Below, piece by piece: positions 11,737-26,106 of a stretch of 64,000 nt of DNA. The notes under the pieces are model-generated. The model did not search any database. It was not told the origin of the DNA and saw only the letters and a program-made list of their open reading frames with translations. The translations under genes and the position numbers were made by a program. Source of the DNA: Cichorium intybus (lineage: Eukaryota > Streptophyta > Magnoliopsida > Asterales > Asteraceae); the NCBI GenBank assembly GCA_023525715.1, contig JAKNSD010000055.1:124001-188000 (forward strand), given 5' to 3'. Position 1 is the first letter of the stretch. Every line of letters begins with the position of its first letter.

Positions 11737-13100
11737 GGAGTTTCTCATGAACCCAGGTACACCAGAAATGGTTAAAATGATCGCAAAGTGTAATTATAGG
11801 TAAATTTTGAATTTTACAAAAATTGAAAAATTAAGAATTTTTCATCTACCGGGGTACACGACAAATTGTTAAAAATAACAGAAAAAATATCATTAAAAAT
11901 TCAAAATTTAAGGAGTTTCTCATGAACCCAGGTACACCATAAATGTTTAAAATAATCACAAAGTGTAATTATAGGTATTTTTGAATTTTACAAAAATTGA
12001 AAAATTAAGAATTTTTCATGTACCGGGGTACACGACAAATTGTTAAAAATAACAGAAAAAATATCATTAAAAAATTCAAAATTTAAAGAGTTTCTCATGA
12101 ACCCAGGTACACCATAAATGTTTAAAATGATCACAAAGTGTAATTATAGGTAATTTTTGAATTTTACAAAAATTGAAAAATTAAGAATTTTTCATCTACC
12201 GGGGTACACGACAAATTGTTAAAAATAACAGAAAAAATATCATTAAAAATTCAAAATTTAAGGAGTTTCTCATGAACCCAGGTACACCATAAATGTTTAA
12301 AATAATCACAAAGTGTAATTATAGGTATTTTTGAATTTTACAAAAATTGAAAAATTAAGAATTTTTCATGTACCGGGGTACACGACAAATTGTTAAAAAT
12401 AACAGAAAAAATATCATTAAAAAATTCTAAATTTAAAGATTTTCTCATGAACCCAGGTACACCATAAATGTTTAAAATGATCACAAAGTGTAATTATAGG
12501 TAATTTTTGAATTTTACAAAAATTCAAAAATTAAGAATTTTTCATGTACCGGGATACACGACAAATTGTTAAAAATAACATATAAAATATCATTAAAAAA
12601 TTCAAAATTTAAGGAGTTTCTCATCAACCTAGGTACACCAGAAATGTTTAAAATGATCACAAAGTGTAATTATAGGTAATTTTGGAATTTTACAAAAATT
12701 GAAAAATTAAGAATTTTTCATGTACCGGGGTACACGACAAATTGTTAAAAATAACAGAAAAATATCATTAAAATTTTCAAAATTTAAGGAGTTTGTCATG
12801 AACCCAGGTACCAGAAATGTTTAAAATGATCACAAAGTGTAATTATAGGTAATTTTTGAATTTTACAAAAATTCAAAAATTAAGAATTTTTCATGTACCG
12901 GGATACACGACAAATTGTTAAAAATAACATATAAAATATCATTAAAAAATTCAAAATTTAAGGAGTTTCTCATCAACCTAGGTACACCAGAAATGTTTAA
13001 AATGATCACAAAGTGTAATTATAGGTAATTTTTGAATTTTACAAAAATTGAAAAATTAAGAATTTTTCATGTACCGGGGTACACGACAAATTGTTAAAAA
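11737..13100. repeat. Marker cassette, copy 2 of 4
   Basis: It carries gcaaag at 11783, ATTCTAAATTTAAAG at 12424 and gtttgt at 12791, with spacings of 641 and 367 bp as in copy 1. The distance from copy 1 is 4908 bp (28 monomers). The rare GGTAATTTTGGAATTTT near 7770 is also shared (near 12678). After about 13100 the sequence continues into the dimer tract rather than the TTTCTTTAAAA monomer that follows copy 1. Confidence 0.83.
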
Positions 13101-14889
13101 TAACAGAAAAAATATCATTAAAAAATTCAAAATTTAAAGAGTTTCTCATGAACCCAGGTACACCATAAATGTTTAAAATGATCACAAAGTGTAATTATAG
13201 GTAATTTTTGAATTTTACAAAAATTGAAAAATTAAGAATTTTTCATCTACCGGGGTACACGACAAATTGTTAAAAATAACAGAAAAAATATCATTAAAAA
13301 TTCAAAATTTAAGGAGTTTCTCATGAACCCAGGTACACCATAAATGTTTAAAATAATCACAAAGTGTAATTATAGGTATTTTTGAATTTTACAAAAATTG
13401 AAAAATTAAGAATTTTTCATGTACCGGGGTACACGACAAATTGTTAAAAATAACAGAAAAAATATCATTAAAAAATTCAAAATTTAAAGAGTTTCTCATG
13501 AACCCAGGTACACCATAAATGGTTAAAATGATCACAAAGTGTAATTATAGGTAATTTTTGAATTTTACAAAAATTCAAAAATTAAGAATTTTTCATGTAC
13601 CGGTGTACACGACAAATTGTTAAAAATAACAGAAAAAATATCATTAAAAATTAAAAATTTAAGGAGTTTCTCATGAACCTAGGTACACCATAAATGTTTA
13701 AAATAATCACAAAGTGTAATTATAGGTATTTTTGAATTTTACAAAAATTGAAAAATTAAGAATTTTTCATGTACCGGGGTACACGACAAATTGTTAAAAA
13801 TAACAGAAAAAATATCATTAAAAAATTCAAAATTTAAAGAGTTTCTCATGAACCCAGGTACACCATAAATGTTTAAAATGATCACAAAGTGTAATTATAG
13901 GTAATTTTTGAATTTTACAAAAATTGAAAAATTAAAAATTTTTCATCTACCGGGGTACACGACAAATTGTTAAAAATAACAGAAAAAATATCATTAAAAA
14001 TTCAAAATTTAAGGAGTTTCTCATGAACCCAGGTACACCATAAATGTTTAAAATAATCACAAAGTGTAATTATAGGTATTTTTGAATTTTACAAAAATTG
14101 AAAAATTAAGAATTTTTCATGTACCGGGGTACACGACAAATTGTTAAAAATAACAGAAAAAATATCATTAAAAAATTCAAAATTTAAAGAGTTTCTCATG
14201 AACCCAGGTACACCATAAATGTTTAAAATGATCACAAAGTGTAATTATAGGTAATTTTGGAATTTTACAAAAATTGAAAAATTAAGAATTTTTCATCTAC
14301 CGGGGTACACGACAAATTGTTAAAAATAACAGAAAAAATATCATTAAAAATTCAAAATTTAAGGAGTTTCTCATGAACCCAGGTACACCATAAATGTTTA
14401 AAATAATCACAAAGTGTAATTATAGGTATTTTTGAATTTTACAAAAATTGAAAAATTAAGAATTTTTCATGTACCGGGGTACACGACAAATTGTTAAAAA
14501 TAACAGAAAAAATATCATTAAAAAATTCAAAATTTAAAGAGTTTCTCATGAACCCAGGTACACCATAAATGTTTAAAATGATCACAAAGTGTAATTATAG
14601 GTAATTTTTGAATTTTACAAAAATTCAAAAATTAAGAATTTTTCATGTACCGGGATACACGACAAATTGTTAAAAATAACATATAAAATATCATTAAAAA
14701 ATTCAAAATTTAAGGAGTTTCTCATTAACCTAGGTACACCAGAAATGTTTAAAATGATCACAAAGTGTAATTATAGGTAATTTTTGAATTTTACAAAAAT
14801 TGAAAAATTAAGAATTTTTCATGTACCGGGGTACACGACAAATTGTTAAAAATAACAGAAAAAATATCATTAAAAAATTCGAAATTTAA

Positions 14890-16250
14890 GGAGTTTCTCA
14901 TGAACCCAGGTACACCAGAAATGGTTAAAATGATCGCAAAGTGTAATTATAGGTAAATTTTGAATTTTACAAAAATTGAACAATTAAGAATTTTTCATCT
15001 ACCGGGGTACACGACAAATTGTTAAAAATAACAGAAAAAATATCATTAAAAATTCAAAATTTAAGGAGTTTCTCATGAACCCAGGTACACCATAAATGTT
15101 TAAAATAATCACAAAGTGTAATTATAGGTATTTTTGAATTTTACAAAAATTGAAAAATTAAGAATTTTTCATGTACCGGGGTACACGACAAATTGTTAAA
15201 AATAACATATAAAATATCATTAAAAAATTCAAAATTTAAAGAGTTTCTCATGAACCCAGGTACACCATAAATGTTTAAAATGATCACAAAGTGTAATTAT
15301 AGGTAATTTTTGAATTTTACAAAAATTGAAAAATTAAGAATTTTTCATCTACCGGGGTACACGACAAATTGTTAAAAATAACAGAAAAAATATCATTAAA
15401 AATTCAAAATTTAAGGAGTTTCTCATGAACCCAGGTACACCATAAATGTTTAAAATAATCACAAAGTGTAATTATAGGTATTTTTGAATTTTACAAAAAT
15501 TGAAAAAATTAAGAATTTTTCATGTACCGGGGTACACGACAAATTGTTAAAAATAACAGAAAAAATATCATTAAAAAATTCTAAATTTAAAGATTTTCTC
15601 ATGAACCCAGGTACACCATAAATGTTTAAAATGATCACAAAGTGTAATTATAGGTAATTTTTGAATTTTACAAAAATTCAAAAATTAAGAATTTTTCATG
15701 TACCGGGATACACGACAAATTGTTAAAAATAACATATAAAATATCATTAAAAAATTCAAAATTTAAGGAGTTTCTCATCAACCTAGGTACACCAGAAATG
15801 TTTAAAATGATCACAAAGTGTAATTATAGGTAATTTTTGAATTTTACAAAAATTGAAAAATTAAGAATTTTTCATGTACCGGGGTACACGACAAATTGTT
15901 AAAAATAACAGAAAAATATCATTAAAATTTTCAAAATTTAAGGAGTTTGTCATGAACCCAGGTACCAGAAATGTTTAAAATGATCACAAAGTGTAATTAT
16001 AGGTAATTTTTGAATTTTACAAAAATTCAAAAATTAAGAATTTTTCATGTACCGGGATACACGACAAATTGTTAAAAATAACATATAAAATATCATTAAA
16101 AATTTCTAAATTTAAGGAGTTTCTCATCAACCTAGGTACACCAGAAATGTTTAAAATGATCACAAAGTGTAATTATAGGTAATTTTTGAATTTTACAAAA
16201 ATTGAAAAATTAAGAATTTTTCATGTACCGGGGTACACGACAAATTGTTA
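14890..16250. repeat. Marker cassette, copy 3 of 4
   Basis: It carries gcaaag at 14936, ATTCTAAATTTAAAG at 15578 and gtttgt at 15945. The first spacing is one base longer than in the other copies because of an extra A in TTGAAAAAATTAAG near 15505. This copy lacks the GGTAATTTTGGAATTTT variant seen in copies 1, 2 and 4, so it differs individually or has been converted. It lies about 3154 bp after copy 2 and 2104 bp before copy 4. Confidence 0.82.
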
Positions 16251-16993
16251 AAAATAACAGATAAAATATCATTAAAAAATTCAAAATTTAAAGAGTTTCT
16301 CATGAACCCAGGTACACCATAAATGTTTAAAATGATCACAAAGTGTAATTATAGGTAATTTTTGAATTTTACAAAAATTGAAAAATTAAGAATTTTTCAT
16401 CTACCGGGGTACACGACAAATTGTTAAAAATAACAGAAAAAATATCATTAAAATTTCAAAATTTAAGGAGTTTGTCATGAACCCAGGTACACCATAAATG
16501 TTTAAAATAATCACAAAGTGTAATTATAGGTATTTTTGAATTTTACAAAAATTGAAAAATTAAGAATTTTTCATGTACCGGGGTACACGACAAATTGTTA
16601 AAAATAACAGAAAAAATATCATTAAAAAATTCAAAATTTAAAGAGTTTCTCATGAACCCAGGTACACCATAAATGTTTAAAATGATCACAAAGTGTAATT
16701 ATAGGTAATTTTTGAATTTTACAAAAATTCAAAAATTAAGAATTTTTCATGTACCGGGATACACGACAAATTGTTAAAAATAACATATAAAATATCATTA
16801 AAAAATTCAAAATTTAAGGAGTTTCTCATGAACCTAGGTACACCAGAAATGTTTAAAATGATCACAAAGTGTAATTATAGGTAATTTTTGAATTTTACAA
16901 AAATTGAAAAATTAAGAATTTTTCATGTACCGGGGTACACGACAAATTGTTAAAAATAACAGAAAAAATATCATTAAAAAATTCGAAATTTAA

Positions 16994-18700
16994 GGAGTTT
17001 CTCATGAACCCAGGTACACCAGAAATGGTTAAAATGATCGCAAAGTGTAATTATAGGTAAATTTTGAATTTTACAAAAATTGAAAAATTAAGAATTTTTC
17101 ATCTATCGGGGTACACGACAAATTGTTAAAAATAACAGAAAAAATATCATTAAAAATTCAAAATTTAAGGAGTTTCTCATGAACCCAGGTACACCATAAA
17201 TGTTTAAAATAATCACAAAGTGTAATTATAGGTATTTTTGAATTTTACAAAAATTGAAAAATTAAGAATTTTTCATGTACCGGGGTACACGACAAATTGT
17301 TAAAAATAACAGAAAAAATATCATTAAAAAATTCAAAATTTAAAGAGTTTCTCATGAACCCAGGTACACCATAAATGTTTAAAATGATCACAAAGTGTAA
17401 TTATAGGTAATTTTTGAATTTTACAAAAATTGAAAAATTAAGAATTTTTCATCTACCGGGGTACACGACAAATTGTTAAAAATAACAGAAAAAATATCAT
17501 TAAAAATTCAAAATTTAAGGAGTTTCTCATGAACCCAGGTACACCATAAATGTTTAAAATAATCACAAAGTGTAATTATAGGTATTTTTGAATTTTACAA
17601 AAATTGAAAAATTAAGAATTTTTCATGTACCGGGGTACACGACAAATTGTTAAAAATAACAGAAAAAATATCATTAAAAAATTCTAAATTTAAAGATTTT
17701 CTCATGAACCCAGGTACACCATAAATGTTTAAAATGATCACAAAGTGTAATTATAGGTAATTTTTGAATTTTACAAAAATTCAAAAATTAAGAATTTTTC
17801 ATGTACCGGGATACACGACAAATTGTTAAAAATAACATATAAAATATCATTAAAAAATTCAAAATTTAAGGAGTTTCTCATCAACCTAGGTACACCAGAA
17901 ATGTTTAAAATGATCACAAAGTGTAATTATAGGTAATTTTGGAATTTTACAAAAATTGAAAAATTAAGAATTTTTCATGTACCGGGGTACACGACAAATT
18001 GTTAAAAATAACAGAAAAATATCATTAAAATTTTCAAAATTTAAGGAGTTTGTAATGAACCCAGGTACCAGAAATGTTTAAAATGATCACAAAGTGTAAT
18101 TATAGGTAATTTTTGAATTTTACAAAAATTCAAAAATTAAGAATTTTTCATGTACCGGGATACACGACAAATTGTTAAAAATAACATATAAAATATCATT
18201 AAAAAATTCAAAATTGAAGGAGTTTCTCATCAACCTAGGTACACCAGAAATGTTTAAAATGATCACAAAGTGTAATTATAGGTAATTTTTGAATTTTACA
18301 AAAATTGAAAAATTAAGAATTTTTCATGTACCGGGGTACACGACAAATTGTTAAAAATAATAGAAAAAATTTCTTTAAAAAATTCAAAATTTAAGGAGTT
18401 TCTCATGAACCTAGGTACACTAGAAATGTTTAAAATGATCACAAAGTGTAATTAGAGGTAATTTTTGAATTTTACAAAAATTAAAAAATTAAGAATTTTT
18501 CATGTACCGGGATACACGACAAATTGTTAAAAATAACATATAAAATATCATTAAAAAATTCAAAATTTAAGGAGTTTCTCATCAACCTAGGTACACCAGA
18601 AATGTTTAAAATGATCACAAAGTGTAATTATAGGTAATTTTTGAATTTTACAAAAATTGTAAAATTAAGAATTTTTCATGTACCGGGATACACGACAAAT
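16994..18700. repeat. Marker cassette, copy 4 of 4, with long-range match to copy 1
   Basis: It carries gcaaag at 17040, ATTCTAAATTTAAAG at 17681 and gtttgt at 18048 (here GTTTGTAATGA, one base changed). It matches copy 1 at a constant offset of 10165 bp (58 monomers). The match includes the following monomer with AATAATAG, TTTCTTTAAAA and GTGTAATTAGAGG (8285 against 18450). Copies 2 and 3 lack that trailing monomer, so copies 1 and 4 share the longest stretch although they are farthest apart. Confidence 0.83.
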
Positions 18701-18729
18701 TGTTAAAAATAACAGAAAAAATTTCATTA

Positions 18730-21700
18730 AAAAATTCAAAATTTAAGGAGTTTCTCATCAACCTAGGTACACCAGAAATGTTTAAAATGATCACAAAGTG
18801 TAATTATAGGTAATTTTTGAATTTTACAAAAATTGTAAAATTAAGAATTTTTCATGTACCGGGGTACACGACAAATTGTTAAAAATAACAGAAAAAATAT
18901 CATTAAAAAATTCAAAATTTAAGGAGTTTCTCATCAACCCAGGTACACCAGAAATGTTTAAAATGATCACAAAGTGTAATTATAGGTAATTTTTGAATTT
19001 TACAAAAATTGAAAAATTAAGAATTTTTCATGTACCGGGGTACACGACAAATTGTTAAAAATAACAGAAAAAATATCATTAAAAAATTCAAAATTTAAGG
19101 AGTTTCTCATCAACCTAGGTACACTAGAAATGTTTAAAATGATCACAAAGTGTAATTATAGGTAATTTTTGAATTTTACAAAAATTGAAAAATTAAGAAT
19201 TTTTATGTACCGGGGTACACGACAAATTGTTAAAAATAACAGAAAAATATCATTAAAATTTTCAAAATTTAAGGAGTTTGTCATGAACCCAGGTACCAGA
19301 AATGTTTAAAATGATCACAAAGTGTAATTATAGGTAATTTTTGAATTTTAAAAAAATTCAAAAATTAAGAATTTTTCATGTACCGGGATACACGACAAAT
19401 TGTTAAAAATAACATATAAAATATCATTAAAAAATTCAAAATTTAAGGAGTTTCTCATCAACCTAGGTACACCAAAAATGTTTAAAATGATCACAAAGTG
19501 TAATTATAGGTAATTTTTGAATTTTACAAAAATTGTAAAATTAAGAATTTTTCATGTACCGGGGTACACGACAAATTGTTAAAAATAACAGAAAAAATAT
19601 CATTAAAAAATTCAAAATTTAAGGAGTTTCTCATCAACCCAGGTACACCAGAAATGTTTAAAATGATCACAAAGTGTAATTATAGGTAATTTTTGAATTT
19701 TACAAAAATTGAAAAATTAAGAATTTTTCATGTACCGGGGTACACGACAAATTGTTAAAAATAACAGAAAAAATATCATTAAAAAATTCAAAATTTAAGG
19801 AGTTTCTCATCAACCTAGGTACACCAGAAATGTTTAAAATGATCACAAAGTGTAATTATAGGTAATTTTTGAATTTTACAAAAATTGAAAAATTCAGAAT
19901 TTTTATGTACCGGGGTACACGACAAATTGTTAAAAATAACAGAAAAATATCATTAAAATTTTCAAAATTTAAGGAGTTTGTCATGAACCCAGGTACCAGA
20001 AATGTTTAAAATGATCACAAAGTGTAATTATACGTATTTTTTGAATTTTAAAAAAATTCAAAAATTAAGAATTTTTCATGTACCGGGATACACGATAAAT
20101 TGTTAAAAATAACATATAAAATATCATTAAAAAATTCAAAATTTAAGGAGTTTCTCATCAACCTAGGTACACCAGAAATGTTTAAAATGATCACAAAGTG
20201 TAATTATAGGTAATTTTTGAATTTTACAAAAATTGTAAAATTAAGAATTTTTCATGTACCGGGGTACACGACAAATTGTTAAAAATAACAGAAAAAATTT
20301 CATTAAAAAATTCAAAATTTAAGGAGTTTCTCATGAACCTAGGAACACCAGAAATGTTTAAAATGATCACAAAGTGTAATTATAGGTAATTTTTGAATTT
20401 TACAAAAATTCAAAAATTAAGAATTTTTCATGTACCGGGATACACGACAAATTGTTAAAAATAACATATAAAATATCATTAAAAAATTCAAAATTTAAGG
20501 AGTTTCTCATCAACCTAGGTACACCAGAAATGTTTAAAATGATCACAAAGTGTAATTAGAGGTAATTTTTGAATTTTACAAAAATTCTAAAATTAAGAAT
20601 TTTTCATGTACCGGGATACACGACAAATTGTTAAAAATAACATATAAAATATCATTAAAATATTCAAAATTTAAGGAGTTTCTCATCAACCTAGGTACAC
20701 CAGAAATGTTTAAAATGATCACAAAGTGTAATTATAGGTAATTTTTGAATTTTACAAAAATTGAAAAATTAAGAATTTTTCATGTACCGGGGTACACGAC
20801 AAATTGTTAAAACTAACAGAAAAAATTTCATTAAAAAATTCAAAATTTAAGGAGTTTCTCATGAACCTAGGTACACCAGAAATGTTTAAAATGATCACAA
20901 AGTGTAATTATAGGTAATTTTTGAATTTTACAAAAATTGTAAAATTAAGAATTTTTCATGTACCGGGGTACACGACAAATTGTTAAAAATAACAGAAAAA
21001 ATATCATTAAAAAATTCAAAATTTAAGGAGTTTCTCATCAACCCAGGTACACCAGAAATGTTTAAAATGATCACAAAGTGTAATTATAGGTAATTTTTGA
21101 ATTTTACAAAAATTGAAAAATTAAGAATTTTTCATGTACCGGGGTACACGACAAATTGTTAAAAATAACAGAAAAAATATCATTAAAAAATTCAAAATTT
21201 AAGGAGTTTCTCATCAACCTAGGTACACTAGAAATGTTTAAAATGATCACAAAGTGTAATTATAGGTAATTTTTGAATTTTACAAAAATTGAAAAATTAA
21301 GAATTTTTATGTACCGGGGTACACGACAAATTGTTAAAAATAACAGAAAAATATCATTAAAATTTTCAAAATTTAAGGAGTTTGTCATGAACCCAGGTAC
21401 CAGAAATGTTTAAAATGATCACAAAGTGTAATTATAGGTAATTTTTGAATTTTAAAAAAATTCAAAAATTAAGAATTTTTCATGTACCGGGATACACGAC
21501 AAATTGTTAAAAATAACATATAAAATATCATTAAAAAATTCAAAATTTAAGGAGTTTCTCATCAACCTAGGTACACCAAAAATGTTTAAAATGATCACAA
21601 AGTGTAATTATAGGTAATTTTTGAATTTTACAAAAATTGTAAAATTAAGAATTTTTCATGTACCGGGGTACACGACAAATTGTTAAAAATAACAGAAAAA

Positions 21701-22945
21701 ATATCATTAAAAAATTCAAAATTTAAGGAGTTTCTCATCAACCCAGGTACACCAGAAATGTTTAAAATGATCACAAAGTGTAATTATAGGTAATTTTTGA
21801 ATTTTACAAAAATTGAAAAATTAAGAATTTTTCATGTACCGGGGTACACGACAAATTGTTAAAAATAACAGAAAAAATATCATTAAAAAATTCAAAATTT
21901 AAGGAGTTTCTCATCAACCTAGGTACACCAGAAATGTTTAAAATGATCACAAAGTGTAATTATAGGTAATTTTTGAATTTTACAAAAATTGAAAAATTCA
22001 GAATTTTTATGTACCGGGGTACACGACAAATTGTTAAAAATAACAGAAAAATATCATTAAAATTTTCAAAATTTAAGGAGTTTGTCATGAACCCAGGTAC
22101 CAGAAATGTTTAAAATGATCACAAAGTGTAATTATACGTATTTTTTGAATTTTAAAAAAATTCAAAAATTAAGAATTTTTCATGTACCGGGATACACGAC
22201 AAATTGTTAAAAATAACATATAAAATATCATTAAAAAATTCAAAATTTAAGGAGTTTCTCATCAACCTAGGTACACCAGAAATGTTTAAAATGATCACAA
22301 AGTGTAATTATAGGTAATTTTTGAATTTTACAAAAATTGTAAAATTAAGAATTTTTCATGTACCGGGGTACACGACAAATTGTTAAAAATAACAGAAAAA
22401 ATTTCATTAAAAAATTCAAAATTTAAGGAGTTTCTCATGAACCTAGGAACACCAGAAATGTTTAAAATGATCACAAAGTGTAATTATAGGTAATTTTTGA
22501 ATTTTACAAAAATTCAAAAATTAAGAATTTTTCATGTACCGGGATACACGACAAATTGTTAAAAATAACATATAAAATATCATTAAAAAATTCAAAATTT
22601 AAGGAGTTTCTCATCAACCTAGGTACACCAGAAATGTTTAAAATGATCACAAAGTGTAATTAGAGGTAATTTTTGAATTTTACAAAAATTCTAAAATTAA
22701 GAATTTTTCATGTACCGGGATACACGACAAATTGTTAAAAATAACATATAAAATATCATTAAAATATTCAAAATTTAAGGAGTTTCTCATCAACCTAGGT
22801 ACACCAGAAATGTTTAAAATGATCACAAAGTGTAATTATAGGTAATTTTTGAATTTTACAAAAATTGAAAAATTAAGAATTTTTCATGTACCGGGGTACA
22901 CGACAAATTGTTAAAACTAACAGAAAAAATTTCATTAAAAAATTC
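18730..22945. repeat. HOR domain: 12-monomer unit of 2104 bp, two copies
   Basis: Rare variants recur at 2104 bp. The one-base-short GAATTTTTATGTACC is at 19204 and 21308. CCTAGGAACACC is near 20337 and 22441. GTGTAATTAGAGG is at 20555 and 22659 (attaga). TTAAAACTAACAG is at 20811 and 22915. GAAAAATTCAGAATTTTTATG is near 19888 and 21992. Copies are about 18.73-20.83 and 20.83-22.94 kb. A difference is CACGATAAAT near 20092 against CACGACAAAT in copy 2. Each copy holds two short GGTACCAGAAATG monomers. Confidence 0.88.
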
Positions 22946-25900
22946 AAAATTTAAGGAGTTTCTCATGAACCTAGGTACACCAGAAATGTTTAAAATGATC
23001 ACAAAGTGTAATTATAGGTAATTTTTGAATTTTACAAAAATTGTAAAATTAAGAATTTTTCATGTACCGGGATACACGACAAATTGTTAAAAATAACAGA
23101 AAAAATTTCATTAAAAAATTCAAAATTTAAGGAGTTTCTCATCAACCTAGGTACACCAGAAATGTTTAAAATGATCACAAAGTGTAATTATAGGTAATTT
23201 TTGAATTTTACAAAAATTGTAAAATTAAGAATTTTTCATGTACCGGGGTACACGACAAATTGTTAAAAATAACAGAAAAAATATCATTAAAAAATTCAAA
23301 ATTTAAGGAGTTTCTCATGAACCCAGGTACACCAGAAATGGTTAAAATGATCACAAAGTGTAATTATAGGTAATTTTTGAATTTTAAAAAAATTCAAAAA
23401 TTAAGAATTTTTCATGTACCGGGATACACGACAAATTGTTAAAAATAACATATAAAATATCATTAAAAAATTCAAAATTTAAGGAGTTTCTCATCAACCT
23501 AGGTACACCAGAAATGTTTAAAATGATCACAAAGTGTAATTATAGGTAATTTTTGAATTTTACAAAAATTGTAAAATTAAGAATTTTTCATGTACCGGGG
23601 TACACGACAAATTGTTAAAAATAACAGAAAAAATTTCATTAAAAAATTCAAAATTTAAGGAGTTTCTCATGAACCTAAGAACACCAGAAATGTTTAAAAT
23701 GATCACAAAGTGTAATTATAGGTAATTTTTGAATTTTACAAAAATTCAAAAATTAAGAATTTTTCATGTACTGGGATACACGACAAATTGTTAAAAATAA
23801 CATATAAAATATCATTAAAAAATTCAAAATTTAAGGAGTTTCTCATCAACCTAGGTACACCAGAAATGTTTAAAATGATCACAAAGTGTAATTATAGGTA
23901 ATTTTTGAATTTTACAAAAATTCTAATATTAAGAATTTTTCATGTACCGGGATACACGACAAATTGTTAAAAATAACAGAAAAAATATCATTAAAAAATT
24001 CAAAATTTAAAGAGTTTCTCATGAACCCAGGTACACCATAAATGTTTAAAATGATCACAAAGTGTAATTATAGGTAATTTTTGAATTTTACAAAAATTCA
24101 AAAATTAAGAATTTTTCATGTACCGGGATACACGACAAATTGTTAAAAATAACATATAAAATATCATTAAAAAATTCAAAATTTAAGGAGTTTCTCATCA
24201 ACCTAGGTACACCAGAAATGTTTAAAATGATCACAAAGTGTAATTATAGGTAATTTTTGAATTTTACAAAAATTGTAAAATTAAGAATTTTTCATGTACC
24301 GGGGTACACGACAAATTGTTAAAAATAACAGAAAAATATCATTAAAATTTTCAAAATTTAAGGAGTTTGTCATGAACCCAGGTACCAGAAATGTTTAAAA
24401 TGATCACAAAGTGTAATTATAGGTAATTTTTGAATTTTACAAAAATTCAAAAATTAAGAATTTTTCATGTACCGGGATACACGACAAATTGTTAAAAATA
24501 ACATATAAAATATCATTAAAAAATTCTAAATTTAAGGAGTTTCTCATGAACCTAGGTACACCAGAAATGTTTAAAATGATCACAAAGTGTAATTATAGGT
24601 AATTTTTGAATTTTACAAAAATTGTAAAATTAAGAATTTTTCATGTACCGGGATACACGACAAATTGTTAAAAATAACAGAAAAAATTTCATTAAAAAAT
24701 TCAAAATTTAAGGAGTTTCTCATCAACCTAGGTACACCAGAAATGTTTAAAATGATCACAAAGTGTAATTATAGGTAATTTTTGAATTTTACAAAAATTG
24801 TAAAATTAAGAATTTTTCATGTACCGGGGTACACGACAAATTGTTAAAAATAACAGAAAAAATATCATTAAAAAATTCAAAATTTAAGGAGTTTCTCATG
24901 AACCCAGGTACACCAGAAATGGTTAAAATGATCACAAAGTGTAATTATAGGTAATTTTTGAATTTTAAAAAAATTCAAAAATTAAGAATTTTTCATGTAC
25001 CGGGATACACGACAAATTGTTAAAAATAACATATAAAATATCATTAAAAAATTCAAAATTTAAGGAGTTTCTCATCAACCTAGGTACACCAGAAATGTTT
25101 AAAATGATCACAAAGTGTAATTATAGGTAATTTTTGAATTTTACAAAAATTGTAAAATTAAGAATTTTTCATGTACCGGGGTACACGACAAATTGTTAAA
25201 AATAACAGAAAAAATTTCATTAAAAAATTCAAAATTTAAGGAGTTTCTCATGAACCTAAGAACACCAGAAATGTTTAAAATGATCACAAAGTGTAATTAT
25301 AGGTAATTTTTGAATTTTACAAAAATTCAAAAATTAAGAATTTTTCATGTACTGGGATACACGACAAATTGTTAAAAATAACATATAAAATATCATTAAA
25401 AAATTCAAAATTTAAGGAGTTTCTCATCAACCTAGGTACACCAGAAATGTTTAAAATGATCACAAAGTGTAATTATAGGTAATTTTTGAATTTTACAAAA
25501 ATTCTAATATTAAGAATTTTTCATGTACCGGGATACACGACAAATTGTTAAAAATAACAGAAAAAATATCATTAAAAAATTCAAAATTTAAAGAGTTTCT
25601 CATGAACCCAGGTACACCATAAATGTTTAAAATGATCACAAAGTGTAATTATAGGTAATTTTTGAATTTTACAAAAATTCAAAAATTAAGAATTTTTCAT
25701 GTACCGGGATACACGACAAATTGTTAAAAATAACATATAAAATATCATTAAAAAATTCAAAATTTAAGGAGTTTCTCATCAACCTAGGTACACCAGAAAT
25801 GTTTAAAATGATCACAAAGTGTAATTATAGGTAATTTTTGAATTTTACAAAAATTGTAAAATTAAGAATTTTTCATGTACCGGGGTACACGACAAATTGT

Positions 25901-26106
25901 TAAAAATAACAGAAAAAATTTCATTAAAAAATTCAAAATTTAAGGAGTTTCTCATGAACCTAGGTACACCAGAAATGTTTAAAATGATCACAAAGTGTAA
26001 TTATAGGTAATTTTTGAATTTTACAAAAATTCAAAAATTAAGAATTTTTCATGTACCGGGATACACGACAAATTGTTAAAAATAACATATAAAATATCAT
26101 TAAAAA
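22945..26106. repeat. HOR domain: 9-monomer unit of 1581 bp, two copies
   Basis: GGTTAAAATGATCACA recurs at 23341 and 24922, CCTAAGAACACC at 23677 and 25258 (aagaac), GTACTGGGATACACG at 23768 and 25349, and ATTCTAATATTAAG near 23920 and 25501. All offsets are 1581 bp. The match is tight from 22945 to about 24320. After that copy 1 carries a short GGTACCAGAAATG monomer, while copy 2 continues with a different type. The unit shares subtypes with the neighbouring 12-monomer domain but is out of phase with it. Confidence 0.87.

Larger units (their letters stand above)
10100..16500. repeat. 18-monomer HOR of about 3154 bp, two copies
   Basis: Markers recur at 3153-3154 bp. CATAAATGGTTAAAATG has its GGTT at 10367 and 13521. 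The variant TACCGGTGTACACG is at 10447 and 13601. The gcaaag marker is at 11783 and 14936, ATTCTAAATTTAAAG at 12424 and 15578, and GTTTGTCATGA at 12791 and 15945. Copies are about 10.1-13.25 kb and 13.25-16.5 kb. The one-base difference in offset matches the extra A in GTTAAAAAATAAC near 10995. Each copy contains a dimer tract and one marker cassette. Confidence 0.85.
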
